From contig JAJDDQ010000031.1 of NCBI GenBank assembly GCA_029260215.1, positions 62,001 to 126,000 of the forward strand: a stretch of DNA of 64,000 nt. The letters run 5' to 3'. This document shows, one piece after another, positions 17,089 through 24,766 of this stretch (positions are counted from its first letter, which is position 1; each line of letters starts with the position of its first letter). The notes beneath the pieces are model-generated. The model saw only the letters and a program-made list of their open reading frames with translations, did no database searches and was not told where the DNA came from. Source of the stretch: Phycisphaerae bacterium (GTDB taxonomy: Bacteria; Planctomycetota; Phycisphaerae; UBA1845). The position numbers and the translations under genes are program-made.

Positions 17089-18480
17089 ATGGTAGTAGGT
17101 GAATTCTCGCAAGAAACCGACCTTCTCGTCATCGGCGGAGGGCCGGGGGGCTACTCGGCTGCATTCAAGGCAGCCAAGCTGGGTATTCAAACAACGATTA
17201 TCGAGGAACGCGGGCCGCTCGGCGGCGTGTGCCTTCACTGCGGCTGCATACCCTCCAAAACGCTCCTGTCGATCTCCGAGATAATCTCGATGGCCGACCA
17301 TGCCAAGGATTTCGGGATCGAGTTCAAACCGCCCAAAATCGACCTCGACGGCGTGCGATCCTGGCAGAGCGGCGTGGTCAGCAAGCTCTCCAAGGGGTTG
17401 GACAGTGTGGCCAAGCAGCTCAAAATCGAGCGCGTGAAGGGTCGAGCCACCTTTGAGAACTCAAAATCGGTGAATATCGCTGGCGGCGACGTGACGCGGA
17501 TCAAATTCCGCCGGGCGATCATCGCGACGGGTTCGTCGCCGATCGGCTTGAAGGACATCAAGATGGACTTCGAGAGTCCTCGGATTCTCGATTCGACATC
17601 GGCATTGGCCCTCAAGGAGTTGCCCAAGACGCTGCTCGTTTTGGGCGGCGGGTACATCGGCTTGGAATTGGGGCAGGTTTATGCCAGCCTCGGTGCGGAA
17701 GTCACCGTGGTGGAAATGCTGGACACACTCCTGCCGGGTGCGGACGCCGATCTGGTCAAACCGCTGGCCAAGCGACTGGGCAAGCTTTTCAAGGAAATCT
17801 GCCTCAAAACGCGCGTCACGGGCTTCAAGGAGACCGCCAAGGGTCTCGAAGTGAAATTCGAGGGGGATCAGGCTCCGAAGCGCAAGACGTATGATCGCGT
17901 GCTGGTTTCGGTGGGCAGGAAACCCAACACCGGAAATCTGGGCCTGGAAAACACGAAAGTCCGCGTCGAGAGAGGCTTGATTCAAGTCGACGATCAGCTA
18001 CGCACGGACGATCCGAAGATATTCGCGATCGGCGACGTTATCGGCAACCCGATGCTGGCCCACAAGGCTGTCCACGAAGGGCATGTCTGTGCGGAAGTCA
18101 TTGCAGGGCATAAGGTTGCGTTTGATCGGCGAACCATACCGGCTGTCATCTTCACCGACCCTGAGATCGCCTGGTGCGGCATCACCGAGCAGGAAGCGAA
18201 GGCCCAGGGTATCAAGGTCGCGGTCAAGAAGATGCAATGGGTGGCTTCGGGGCGGGCGGTGGCGATCGGTCGCACCGACGGTCTGACCAAGATTCTGTTC
18301 GACCCGGAGACGCAGCGTGTGCTTGGCGTCGGGATGACCGGCGTGCATGTGGGCGAGATGATCGCCGAGGGTTGTTTGGCTGTCGAAATGGGCGCGGTCG
18401 CGACCGATCTGGCAGAGACCGTCCACCCGCACCCAACTTTAAGCGAGACAATCGGCGACGTGGCGGACATGATGCTGTAG
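17089..18480 (+). CDS. lpdA: Dihydrolipoyl dehydrogenase (E3)
   Basis: 463 residues, the flavoprotein that reoxidises dihydrolipoyl groups of 2-oxoacid dehydrogenase complexes or the glycine cleavage system using NAD. FAD-binding GGGPGGYSAA near the N-terminus, the redox disulfide region GGVCLHCGCIPSKTLL, the NAD-binding LGGGYIGLELGQVYASLG, FAIGDVIGNPMLAHKA, and the C-terminal HPHPTLSETIGD with the catalytic His are all present. The redox region has an additional Cys (CLHCGC) next to the usual C-x4-C pair. No E1 or E2 genes adjoin, so the partner complex cannot be deduced. Confidence 0.93.
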   Translation: MVVGEFSQETDLLVIGGGPGGYSAAFKAAKLGIQTTIIEERGPLGGVCLHCGCIPSKTLLSISEIISMADHAKDFGIEFKPPKIDLDGVRSWQSGVVSKLSKGLDSVAKQLKIERVKGRATFENSKSVNIAGGDVTRIKFRRAIIATGSSPIGLKDIKMDFESPRILDSTSALALKELPKTLLVLGGGYIGLELGQVYASLGAEVTVVEMLDTLLPGADADLVKPLAKRLGKLFKEICLKTRVTGFKETAKGLEVKFEGDQAPKRKTYDRVLVSVGRKPNTGNLGLENTKVRVERGLIQVDDQLRTDDPKIFAIGDVIGNPMLAHKAVHEGHVCAEVIAGHKVAFDRRTIPAVIFTDPEIAWCGITEQEAKAQGIKVAVKKMQWVASGRAVAIGRTDGLTKILFDPETQRVLGVGMTGVHVGEMIAEGCLAVEMGAVATDLAETVHPHPTLSETIGDVADMML

Positions 18481-18520
18481 CCGATTCACGAATTGTCTCG
18501 TGCTTTGGCAAGCTTGGAAT

Positions 18521-18618
18521 GACGGTTGGGTGCCCCACCTCTTCAGAGGTGGGAGAGTTGAATAATCCCTCGGATTCGACTTTCCCACGGCTAAAGCCGT
18601 GGGGCACCCAACCCGTCA
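18521..18618. repeat. Large nested palindromic element (BIME-like)
   Basis: Outer arms GACGGTTGGGTGCCCCA (18521-18537) and its near-complement TGGGGCACCCAACCCGTC (about 18600-18617) enclose two smaller hairpins: CCACCTCTTCAGAGGTGG and CCCACGGCTAAAGCCGTGGG. The whole element is a cruciform-capable pair of REP-like units between lpdA and tilS. It could also end lpdA transcription. Confidence 0.7.
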
Positions 18619-18672
18619 ATTGAGATGTGTCGAAGTACTAGCCGGGAGGTGCGGTCGCGGTTGCGATCGCCG

Positions 18673-20142
18673 ATGCGAGTGACGATGGGACCAGCCGCCT
18701 TTATCAAATCGTTGGCAGAGCAGATTGCTGCGGAGGATCTTTTTCCCGAAGACGCATCAGTCGTCGTGGGGGTTTCCGGCGGGCCTGATTCGATGGCGCT
18801 GCTGCACGCACTGCACGCTCTGAACGAGGAGTCAGGCTGGCGGCTGACGCTGCACGTAGCCCATCTGAATCATCAGCTTCGCGGGACGGAGGCGGAAAAA
18901 GACGCAGCGTTTGTCCAGGGTGCGGCGGACAGTTTGAGTCTGAGTTCGACGATTGACTGTCGCGATGTGGCGACGATCGCCGCCGACGAGGGCCGATCGG
19001 TTGAAGAGTCCGCCCGATTCGAGCGTTACCTTTTCCTCGAGCGCGTCTGCCTGAAGACCGGGGCTGAATTCGTGGCTGTCGGCCATCACGCGGACGACGA
19101 CGCGGAGACGATTTTGCATCGTGTTCTGCGCGGCACGGGGGTGCGTGGGCTGGTTGGCATTCCGCGCAAACGCTCCATCAGCCCCATCAGCGACATTCAC
19201 GTCGTTAGGCCTTTCCTGGATTTCACCAAGAAGCAATTGCGGGAGTTTCTATCCGAGCGCGGCATACCCTACCGGGAAGATCGCACAAACGAAGAAACAG
19301 AGGCCACACGCAACCGCATTCGCAACACGATTCTCCCGCTCATCGAAGAGCAGATCAATCCGCAGGTACGCGAAGCACTGCTCCGCCTCGGCGAGCAGGC
19401 CAAGTGGATCGAAGAATACCTCAGCCAAACGGCGCAGCGCACATTCGAGACGCTCATCATCAGCCGCAACGATCAACAACTCATCCTCAACGGCAAATCG
19501 CTGGCGCTTAAGAAACGCATCATTCAGACCGAACTGGTCCGGCGATCCATCGCATCGTTTGAATTGGGGATGCAGGAGCTTGGCTTCAATCACATGAAGG
19601 CTGTTCTCGATCTCATCGATGACCCCGGCAGCGGCAAGCAGGTGCATCTGCCGCGCGGCATGTCGGTAACCAAGCTCTACGACCGTCTTGTGTTCGCCGT
19701 GCCGACCGACGAGCCACGCGAGTCGATCGCGTCGGAAATCGCCGTACACGTTCCGGGCACGACGCATCTGCCCGTACGGCGCATGATTATCGAAACGGAG
19801 ATCGTCGAGGCCGACCCGCACGAAGTCGATCTCTGGCGCCGGCAGCCACATCGCAACGAGGAATGGGTTGACTTCGATCGTGTGCATCCGCCACTGATTG
19901 TGCGTACGCGTCGCACGGGGGATCGGTTCTGGCCTCTGGGTGCGCCGGGGTCCAAGAAGCTGTCCGAGTTTCTGATCGATACCAAGATCGAGCCGGCAGA
20001 GCGCGAGCGCGTGGCTGTCCTGTGCGACATGCTTGGGCCCATATGGATCGTGGGGCTGCGTCTCGACGAGCGCGTCAAACTCTCGCGTCAGACGCGGCGC
20101 GTGTTGCGACTCAGCGTCAGTCGCATTAAGGACGAGCGTTAG
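18673..20142 (+). CDS. tilS: tRNA(Ile)-lysidine synthase
   Basis: About 489 residues. It converts C34 of tRNA-Ile(CAU) to lysidine using ATP and lysine, so that the tRNA reads AUA and is charged with Ile. The PP-loop motif SGGPDSMALLH follows VVVGV near residue 30; further signatures are AHLNHQLRGTEAEKDAAFV, AVGHHADDDAETILHRVLRG and PYREDRTNEE. The C-terminal TilS domain ends with RTRRTGDRFWPLGAPGSKKL. The start is uncertain: ATG 18673, ATG 18685 and TTG 18661 are alternatives, with GGGAGG at 18642-18648 nearest to the last. Its substrate tRNA is also in this window (59292-59364). Confidence 0.92.
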   Translation: MRVTMGPAAFIKSLAEQIAAEDLFPEDASVVVGVSGGPDSMALLHALHALNEESGWRLTLHVAHLNHQLRGTEAEKDAAFVQGAADSLSLSSTIDCRDVATIAADEGRSVEESARFERYLFLERVCLKTGAEFVAVGHHADDDAETILHRVLRGTGVRGLVGIPRKRSISPISDIHVVRPFLDFTKKQLREFLSERGIPYREDRTNEETEATRNRIRNTILPLIEEQINPQVREALLRLGEQAKWIEEYLSQTAQRTFETLIISRNDQQLILNGKSLALKKRIIQTELVRRSIASFELGMQELGFNHMKAVLDLIDDPGSGKQVHLPRGMSVTKLYDRLVFAVPTDEPRESIASEIAVHVPGTTHLPVRRMIIETEIVEADPHEVDLWRRQPHRNEEWVDFDRVHPPLIVRTRRTGDRFWPLGAPGSKKLSEFLIDTKIEPAERERVAVLCDMLGPIWIVGLRLDERVKLSRQTRRVLRLSVSRIKDER

Positions 20143-20149
20143 CAAGAAG

Positions 20150-20175
20150 TGTGGCACGGGTTTTCAACCCGTGTA
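20150..20175. repeat. Palindromic repeat, family B (copy 1)
   Basis: GTGTGGCACGGGTTTTCAAC with CCCGTGT completes a hairpin CACGGGT/ACCCGTG. Related copies occur at 43566-43680 and 49626-49723, usually as oppositely oriented pairs. Here only one clear arm is present, just after tilS, and it may serve as its terminator. Confidence 0.6.
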
Positions 20176-20270
20176 TTCGACGGTCGGTAAGAGTTCAACC
20201 GTGTGCAATGTCGAATGGCGACAAACACTGTTGGGTTTTGTGGATGCGACAATAACCCTTTTCCTCCCCT

Positions 20271-20366
20271 CCTTGGGAAGGAGGGGCCGGGGGAGGTTCT
20301 TCTTGCGAACCGAAACGTTGTTTCGGTCCAAACCCCCCTGTATCCCCCCTTTGCAAGGGGGGAAAA
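20271..20366. repeat. Intergenic C/G-run palindromes between tilS and the GT39-like gene
   Basis: CCCCTCCTTGGGAAGGAGGGG forms one hairpin and CCCCCCTTTGCAAGGGGGG a second, joined by a spacer with an AACGTT-centred palindrome (GAACCGAAACGTTGTTTCGGTCC). Together with the flanking family B and C repeats the whole 440-base gap from 20143 to 20580 is repeat-derived; no gene is evident in it. Confidence 0.6.
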
Positions 20367-20520
20367 TATCGTTTCCTGTCGCAAGACGAGGTCGGGTCGT
20401 AGCTTCACATTGCACATGGCTGAAGAGTTTCAACGGTCGCAACAATTCAGTAGTCTGCAATTGCAATGTTTCGACATGGATAAACAGGGATTGAAAACAA
20501 TGTTGAATGGAGCTGCAAAT

Positions 20521-20548
20521 GTCCGCGCGAACTGAATTTCGCGGCTCG
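20521..20548. repeat. Palindromic repeat, family C (copy 1)
   Basis: GTCCGCGCGAACTGAATTTC followed by GCGGCTCG is a diverged copy of the element found at 21823 and 36987. The arms GCGCGAA/TTTCGCGG form an imperfect hairpin. It is located 33 bases before the next gene. Confidence 0.6.
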
Positions 20549-20580
20549 CTGCGCTTCAACAGAAACCGTGTTAGATTCCC

Positions 20581-21837
20581 GTGACTGCAATTCCCGACCC
20601 AATCGCCCGCCGTTCAACGATCCGCCCCTCAGTCCTGGCGATATTCATCGTGTTCTCGCTCGCGCTGCTGACACGCGGGGCTTGGCTGACCATTGTCGCG
20701 GTCAATGGCCAAGGACACTCCCTGCGTTTTCCGGATGAAATGGACTACTGGTCGATCGGGGAGTCGATTGCATACGGTGAGGGCATGGTCGGCGAGCACG
20801 GTTTTCGCGCACTGCGCATGCCGCTCTTCCCGGCGTATCTGTCCCTTTTCGCGGGAAGCGCGAATGGCCTGCTGATAGCCAAAGCGGTGCAATGTGCGAT
20901 CGGTGCGTTGGCGGCGGTGCTGGTCCTGATGCTCGGAACGCGCGTCGGCGGTTCGCGCGTCGGGCTGGTGGCGGGCGTGCTGGTGGCGGTGGACCCGTTT
21001 CTGGTCTTTTTCTCGTCGCTGCTCCTTACGGAAACAATCTACATCACAATGCAATGCCTGTTCTTCCTGGTCGCGTGGAAGGCGTTCGATCGCAATGCGC
21101 CGATCACAAAAACCCGATGGATCGTCGTCGGACTTGTGGCTGCTGCCTGCGTGCTCATTCGCGAAGCGTCTGTCCTGCCGTGTCTCGCGTTGATCGGGCT
21201 GATGATCGTGGTACGGCGGGACAGGTCCGCCATCGTCGGCGGCGGGATTGCGACGTTGGTTTTTGTGCTGGCCATGTGTCCGTGGGCGGTGCGCAACCAG
21301 CAGGTGACAGGCCACCTGTGCTGGCTGACGCATCGCGGCGGGATAAGCCTGTACGATGGCGTCGGGCCTCAAGCCACCGGCGAAGGCGATCTGGCGGACG
21401 TGAAGAACATGCCCGCCGTCCGTCATCTCGGCGAGAAGGAATGGAACGACTGGTTCATGCGTGAGTCGATACGCTCGATACGCGACGACGCCATGCGCAT
21501 CGCGAAACTTGCGCTCGTGAAAATCGCACGCACGTGGTCGCCGGTTCCGAACGCACGGGAGTTCAGAAGCTCCTACGTCAGGCTGGTAAGCGTCGGCTGG
21601 ACGCTGCCTGTCTACGTATTGGCTGTGTGGGGTTGCGTCGTTCTGCTCCGCCGCAATCGATCCGCCGTTGTCGCGCTGCTGATTCCCGCGCTGACGGTCC
21701 TGCTGATGCACGCCGTCTTTGTGGGCAGCGTGCGTTATCGCCTGGTGGCTATGCCCAATCTTGAGTTGCTGGCTGCGATCGCTCTTGCATCGTTTGGGAA
21801 GAAGACAATCGTCGCTAAAAACGTCCGCGCCGACTGA
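20581..21837 (+). CDS. GT39-like (PMT/ArnT family) membrane glycosyltransferase
   Basis: 418 residues, starting at GTG 20581, with about nine to eleven hydrophobic segments. The first extracytoplasmic loop contains RFPDEMDYWSIGESIAYGEG with the DE pair expected for lipid-phosphate-sugar-using GT-C transferases, and RALRMPLFPAYLSLF, characteristic of the ArnT/PMT-like fold. Such enzymes transfer sugars from polyprenyl-phosphate donors at the outer face of the cytoplasmic membrane; acceptor unknown. Its last codons and stop lie inside a family C palindromic repeat (21823-21850), giving the C-terminus VRAD. Confidence 0.8.
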   Translation: MTAIPDPIARRSTIRPSVLAIFIVFSLALLTRGAWLTIVAVNGQGHSLRFPDEMDYWSIGESIAYGEGMVGEHGFRALRMPLFPAYLSLFAGSANGLLIAKAVQCAIGALAAVLVLMLGTRVGGSRVGLVAGVLVAVDPFLVFFSSLLLTETIYITMQCLFFLVAWKAFDRNAPITKTRWIVVGLVAAACVLIREASVLPCLALIGLMIVVRRDRSAIVGGGIATLVFVLAMCPWAVRNQQVTGHLCWLTHRGGISLYDGVGPQATGEGDLADVKNMPAVRHLGEKEWNDWFMRESIRSIRDDAMRIAKLALVKIARTWSPVPNAREFRSSYVRLVSVGWTLPVYVLAVWGCVVLLRRNRSAVVALLIPALTVLLMHAVFVGSVRYRLVAMPNLELLAAIALASFGKKTIVAKNVRAD

Positions 21838-21850
21838 AGTCGGCGGCTCG
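21823..21850. repeat. Palindromic repeat, family C (copy 2), overlapping a gene end
   Basis: GTCCGCGCCGACTGAAGTCG followed by GCGGCTCG; arms CCGACT/AGTCGG with GA at the centre. The TGA at 21835-21837 inside it terminates the GT39-like gene. Confidence 0.75.
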
Positions 21851-21872
21851 TAAGAAACCTCTTGGTGCGATG

Positions 21873-22373
21873 CTATCCGTCGAAGAGTGAACCCTGCTCG
21901 GGCATGTTTGTTTCGGTCAGGTGTGTAACGTTGCGCACTTCGTCCACGAATTCTTCAACGTCGCTGTACTTGCGGTAGACGCTGACGAACCGGACGTATG
22001 CCACAGCGCTCAACTGGCGAAGGCGATCGACGAGGTATTCGCCGATCTGCTCGCTGGTGACTTCGCGATCGTGGTTTCGGAAGATGTCCTCTTCAACATC
22101 GCCGACGAGTTGGTTGATCTGCTCATCGGTCACGGGGAGTTTGTAGCAGGCGTGCCTTAGGCCGTGGATGATCTTGTCACGCACGTACGGCTCGCGGGAG
22201 CCGTCGCGTTTGACGACCGAGACGCGGATTTCCTCCTCCACGCGCTCTTTGGTGGTGAACCGCCGCCCGCAGACCAGGCACTCCCGTCGCCGGCGGATGA
22301 CCGAGCCGCGCTCCGTCGCGCGGGAGTCGATGACCTTGTCCTTATTCGCTTTCTTGCATCCGGGGCAGCGCAT
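21873..22373 (-). CDS. nrdR: Transcriptional repressor NrdR
   Basis: 166 residues from ATG 22373; a longer frame from 22670 is rejected because NrdR proteins start at MRCPGCKK. The zinc ribbon MRCPGC...CLVCGRRFTT is followed by the ATP-cone (VVKRDGSREPYVRDKIIHGL, then EQIGEYLVDRLRQL and AYVRFVSVYRKY). NrdR senses dATP/ATP and represses ribonucleotide reductase genes by binding NrdR boxes. It is divergent from the MBL-hydrolase gene, with 124 bases between. No ribonucleotide reductase gene is in the window. Confidence 0.95.
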   Translation of the reverse strand: MRCPGCKKANKDKVIDSRATERGSVIRRRRECLVCGRRFTTKERVEEEIRVSVVKRDGSREPYVRDKIIHGLRHACYKLPVTDEQINQLVGDVEEDIFRNHDREVTSEQIGEYLVDRLRQLSAVAYVRFVSVYRKYSDVEEFVDEVRNVTHLTETNMPEQGSLFDG

Positions 22374-22497
22374 CGTTCGCGGGACTCCGTGTGTCTGCCC
22401 GTATTGTAACCGCCGCACGCCGATCGGTGAACGCCGACTTTTTTCACACCCGCCGCACTGGACGCGACCGGAAACCTCCCTAATGTAGGCACCCACT

Positions 22498-23349
22498 ATG
22501 CCGACCTGGATGAACAAACGACGCGTGGGCGACATTGCCCTCGTGGGATACAGCCTCGCGGGCGAGGAAACCGTCATCGGCCTGCCCGAGCTGAACGTCT
22601 GCTTCGACGTCGGCAGAGCACCGCGCGAGATCATCCCCATCGACAACGTCTGCATTTCCCACGGCCACATGGACCACGCAGCCGGTGTCGCGTACTACTT
22701 TTCCCAGCGCGGGTTCATCGGTGCGGGGGCGGGGCGTGTGATTATTCACCGCGATCAAGCCGCCAACATTCGCAAGCTGATGGACGTCTGGGCCGACATC
22801 GAAGGCCACCCCGCGCCAAGTCACGTGCAGGGCGTGCTGGCTGGCGACGAGGTTCAGATTCGCCGCGGGTTGATCATCCGCGCGTTCGACGTCCTGCATC
22901 ACGGGAAGGCCCTCGGCTTCAGCCTGATCGAGCGTCGTCACAAGCTCAAGCCGGAATTCGTCGGCAAGACGGGGCCTCAGCTTGTGGAGTTAAAGAAGCA
23001 GGGTGTGGAAATCGAATCCACCGTCGAACATGCGTTGGTCACCTACTGCGGCGACACAGCCAACGGCGATTTCTTCGATCTGCCGCACGTTCGCGATGCC
23101 CATGTTCTGCTGCTGGAATGCACGTTCTACGAGCGGGATCATCTTCGCCGTGCCCGCGTCGGCAACCACATCCACGTCAGCGACATTCGCGAGATCGTCG
23201 GGCGCTTGCGCTGCCCCAACATCGTGCTGACACACGTCACACGACGTACCGATTTTCGCCGCGCCCGGGCCATGCTCCAGGAATCCGTACACAGCGACGA
23301 CCTCCCCCGCCTGTCATTCCTAATGGACCGCCCGCCACGCCGGGTTTAG
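22498..23349 (+). CDS. MBL-fold metallo-hydrolase (RNase Z/ElaC-like)
   Basis: 283 residues with the metal-binding motif SHGHMDHAAG (HxHxDH), then YCGDTANGDFFDLP (bridging Asp), LLECTFYERDH and HIHVSDIREI, followed by NIVLTHVTRR providing the last His. The architecture is that of the RNase Z-like branch of metallo-beta-lactamase proteins, but the characteristic exosite arm is not evident, so the substrate (tRNA 3' end or a phosphodiester) is undecided. Start ATG at 22498. Convergent with the small membrane protein that follows. Confidence 0.85.
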   Translation: MPTWMNKRRVGDIALVGYSLAGEETVIGLPELNVCFDVGRAPREIIPIDNVCISHGHMDHAAGVAYYFSQRGFIGAGAGRVIIHRDQAANIRKLMDVWADIEGHPAPSHVQGVLAGDEVQIRRGLIIRAFDVLHHGKALGFSLIERRHKLKPEFVGKTGPQLVELKKQGVEIESTVEHALVTYCGDTANGDFFDLPHVRDAHVLLLECTFYERDHLRRARVGNHIHVSDIREIVGRLRCPNIVLTHVTRRTDFRRARAMLQESVHSDDLPRLSFLMDRPPRRV

Positions 23350-23383
23350 CGGGAGCGGACAGGCCCCGGCTACCTTTGGGTTG

Positions 23384-23716
23384 TCATCCGTACGCGATGA
23401 TGAATTCCGAAAATGCGCAATAGAAAATCGGTGCCCATACCGGGAAAAGAATGTAGCTCCAACGGAAAAAGCGGTACTCGCAAGAACGAGGCTGGCTACG
23501 ATAGTGAAAAACCCGCCACGCGAGAAAAGGCAACCCCACAACAATGAACACCCCAAAACCACTTGTTCGCGCAGCGGTGACAGGTGATCCGCATGACACG
23601 CTGGGTATCAGCAAGTACGAGGACGCGGCAAATAAAGGCGGGAGCAGCCAGAACGCCAACGCGAGCACACAACGCCAAGCAACTCTCAAACGGTCTGTAG
23701 GGTTTGATTCATGCAT
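23384..23716 (-). CDS. Small membrane protein, function unknown
   Basis: 110 residues with three hydrophobic segments (VLALAFWLLPPLFAASSYLL, TSGFGVFIVVGLPFLAWRVF and YILFPVWAPIFYCAFSEFII) separated by basic loops. The N-terminus is polar (HESNPTDRLR). No family is recognised. It is an isolated gene; the 221 bases to the next gene (23717-23937) contain nothing I can identify. Confidence 0.55.
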   Translation of the reverse strand: MHESNPTDRLRVAWRCVLALAFWLLPPLFAASSYLLIPSVSCGSPVTAARTSGFGVFIVVGLPFLAWRVFHYRSQPRSCEYRFFRWSYILFPVWAPIFYCAFSEFIIAYG

Positions 23717-23937
23717 AGCGGCTTTCCACAGACAGGATCGATGATTGCGGTGTTTACTTCTGGCTGAACACCCAATTTACAAGAACGCAACACCGGAATG
23801 CACATCACGCATCGAGGCCAATTCAAAGCGTCGAACGAGCGATACCGCGTATCAATCATACGCCCCTTGTGACACGTTTTGTTTTGAGGATTTTTCAATT
23901 GAGGAAGCGGGGCGGGCCGATTGAGGATGTCGGCCCC

Positions 23938-24636
23938 CTATCCCGGCTTGTTTTCATTCTTACTCGCTGCGCCTGCTGTCCGACGTCGCCAGCGAAATCG
24001 CTTCATCAGGTAATTCAATCCGACGTTCCCGAGAATAACAGCAAAATTCAACGAAACGAGGAGCACGACACCGCGCACACCTTGTAGCATCGAGGGAACA
24101 TATGCATTCGCCCCTGAGACATCCAGCAAGAGGAGGATGACAAGTTCAATGAAAGTGATGGTGACTGCCATTGCGATCCCGTTCCTGACTGTAGCCACCT
24201 CCTGTGTCCGAGTTTTGTCGTGAGCAGAATGCACATAGCCGCATTCAGGGCACGTTGCAGACGAGATTCCCACGAGCAGGTAGCTGCATCGCACACACAA
24301 CAGGCACACCTCGTGCTCGCATTCATCGCCGAGCACCTTATCGATTTTGTTGAATAGTCCCAGCACATTGCGTTCATTTTTTCCCCAATCCACGATTTGC
24401 GTTGGAAGAATACAGGAACTCGAAACGTCGATCACGCTGTTGCCGGCGACAGAACCCACCTCCACGGTCACGCGTTCGCCGAAGCTCCAAAAACTGAGTG
24501 ACGCCTTGAAGCTCATTTGATCGGAACCAGGCATGACGGGTTTCAATCGAGCCTGTTCGGCTGCGCCCACGACGACCTCGGGCGTCACGTCTCCGCGCAC
24601 GTATCTTCGTACTTCCCTGAATATTGCGGGCGTCAT
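23938..24636 (-). CDS. Membrane protein with internal zinc ribbon
   Basis: About 232 residues from ATG 24636; an alternative ATG at 24750, only 16 bases after the glnA stop, would add 38 residues including a hydrophobic stretch. The centre carries two CxxC pairs (CVRCSYLLVG then CPECG), a small zinc ribbon frequent in planctomycete membrane proteins. Two or more membrane segments follow (ITFIELVILLLLDVS, VVLLVSLNFAVILGNVGL). A similar ribbon is in the protein at 58551-59162 (CATCGYLLYA...CPECGTEF). Function unknown; it may be co-transcribed with glnA. Confidence 0.6.
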   Translation of the reverse strand: MTPAIFREVRRYVRGDVTPEVVVGAAEQARLKPVMPGSDQMSFKASLSFWSFGERVTVEVGSVAGNSVIDVSSSCILPTQIVDWGKNERNVLGLFNKIDKVLGDECEHEVCLLCVRCSYLLVGISSATCPECGYVHSAHDKTRTQEVATVRNGIAMAVTITFIELVILLLLDVSGANAYVPSMLQGVRGVVLLVSLNFAVILGNVGLNYLMKRFRWRRRTAGAASKNENKPG

Positions 24637-24766
24637 GTTCCAGAGGATACCACAAGATGAACGTTCGCCAAAAGAGTAAAGGAGAGCAAACCCTATTGGA
24701 TATGACAAAACCCACCGCACCATTGCGACGAGTCTTGTGTTGTAATTCATTTTCAGTCGCAGCCGG

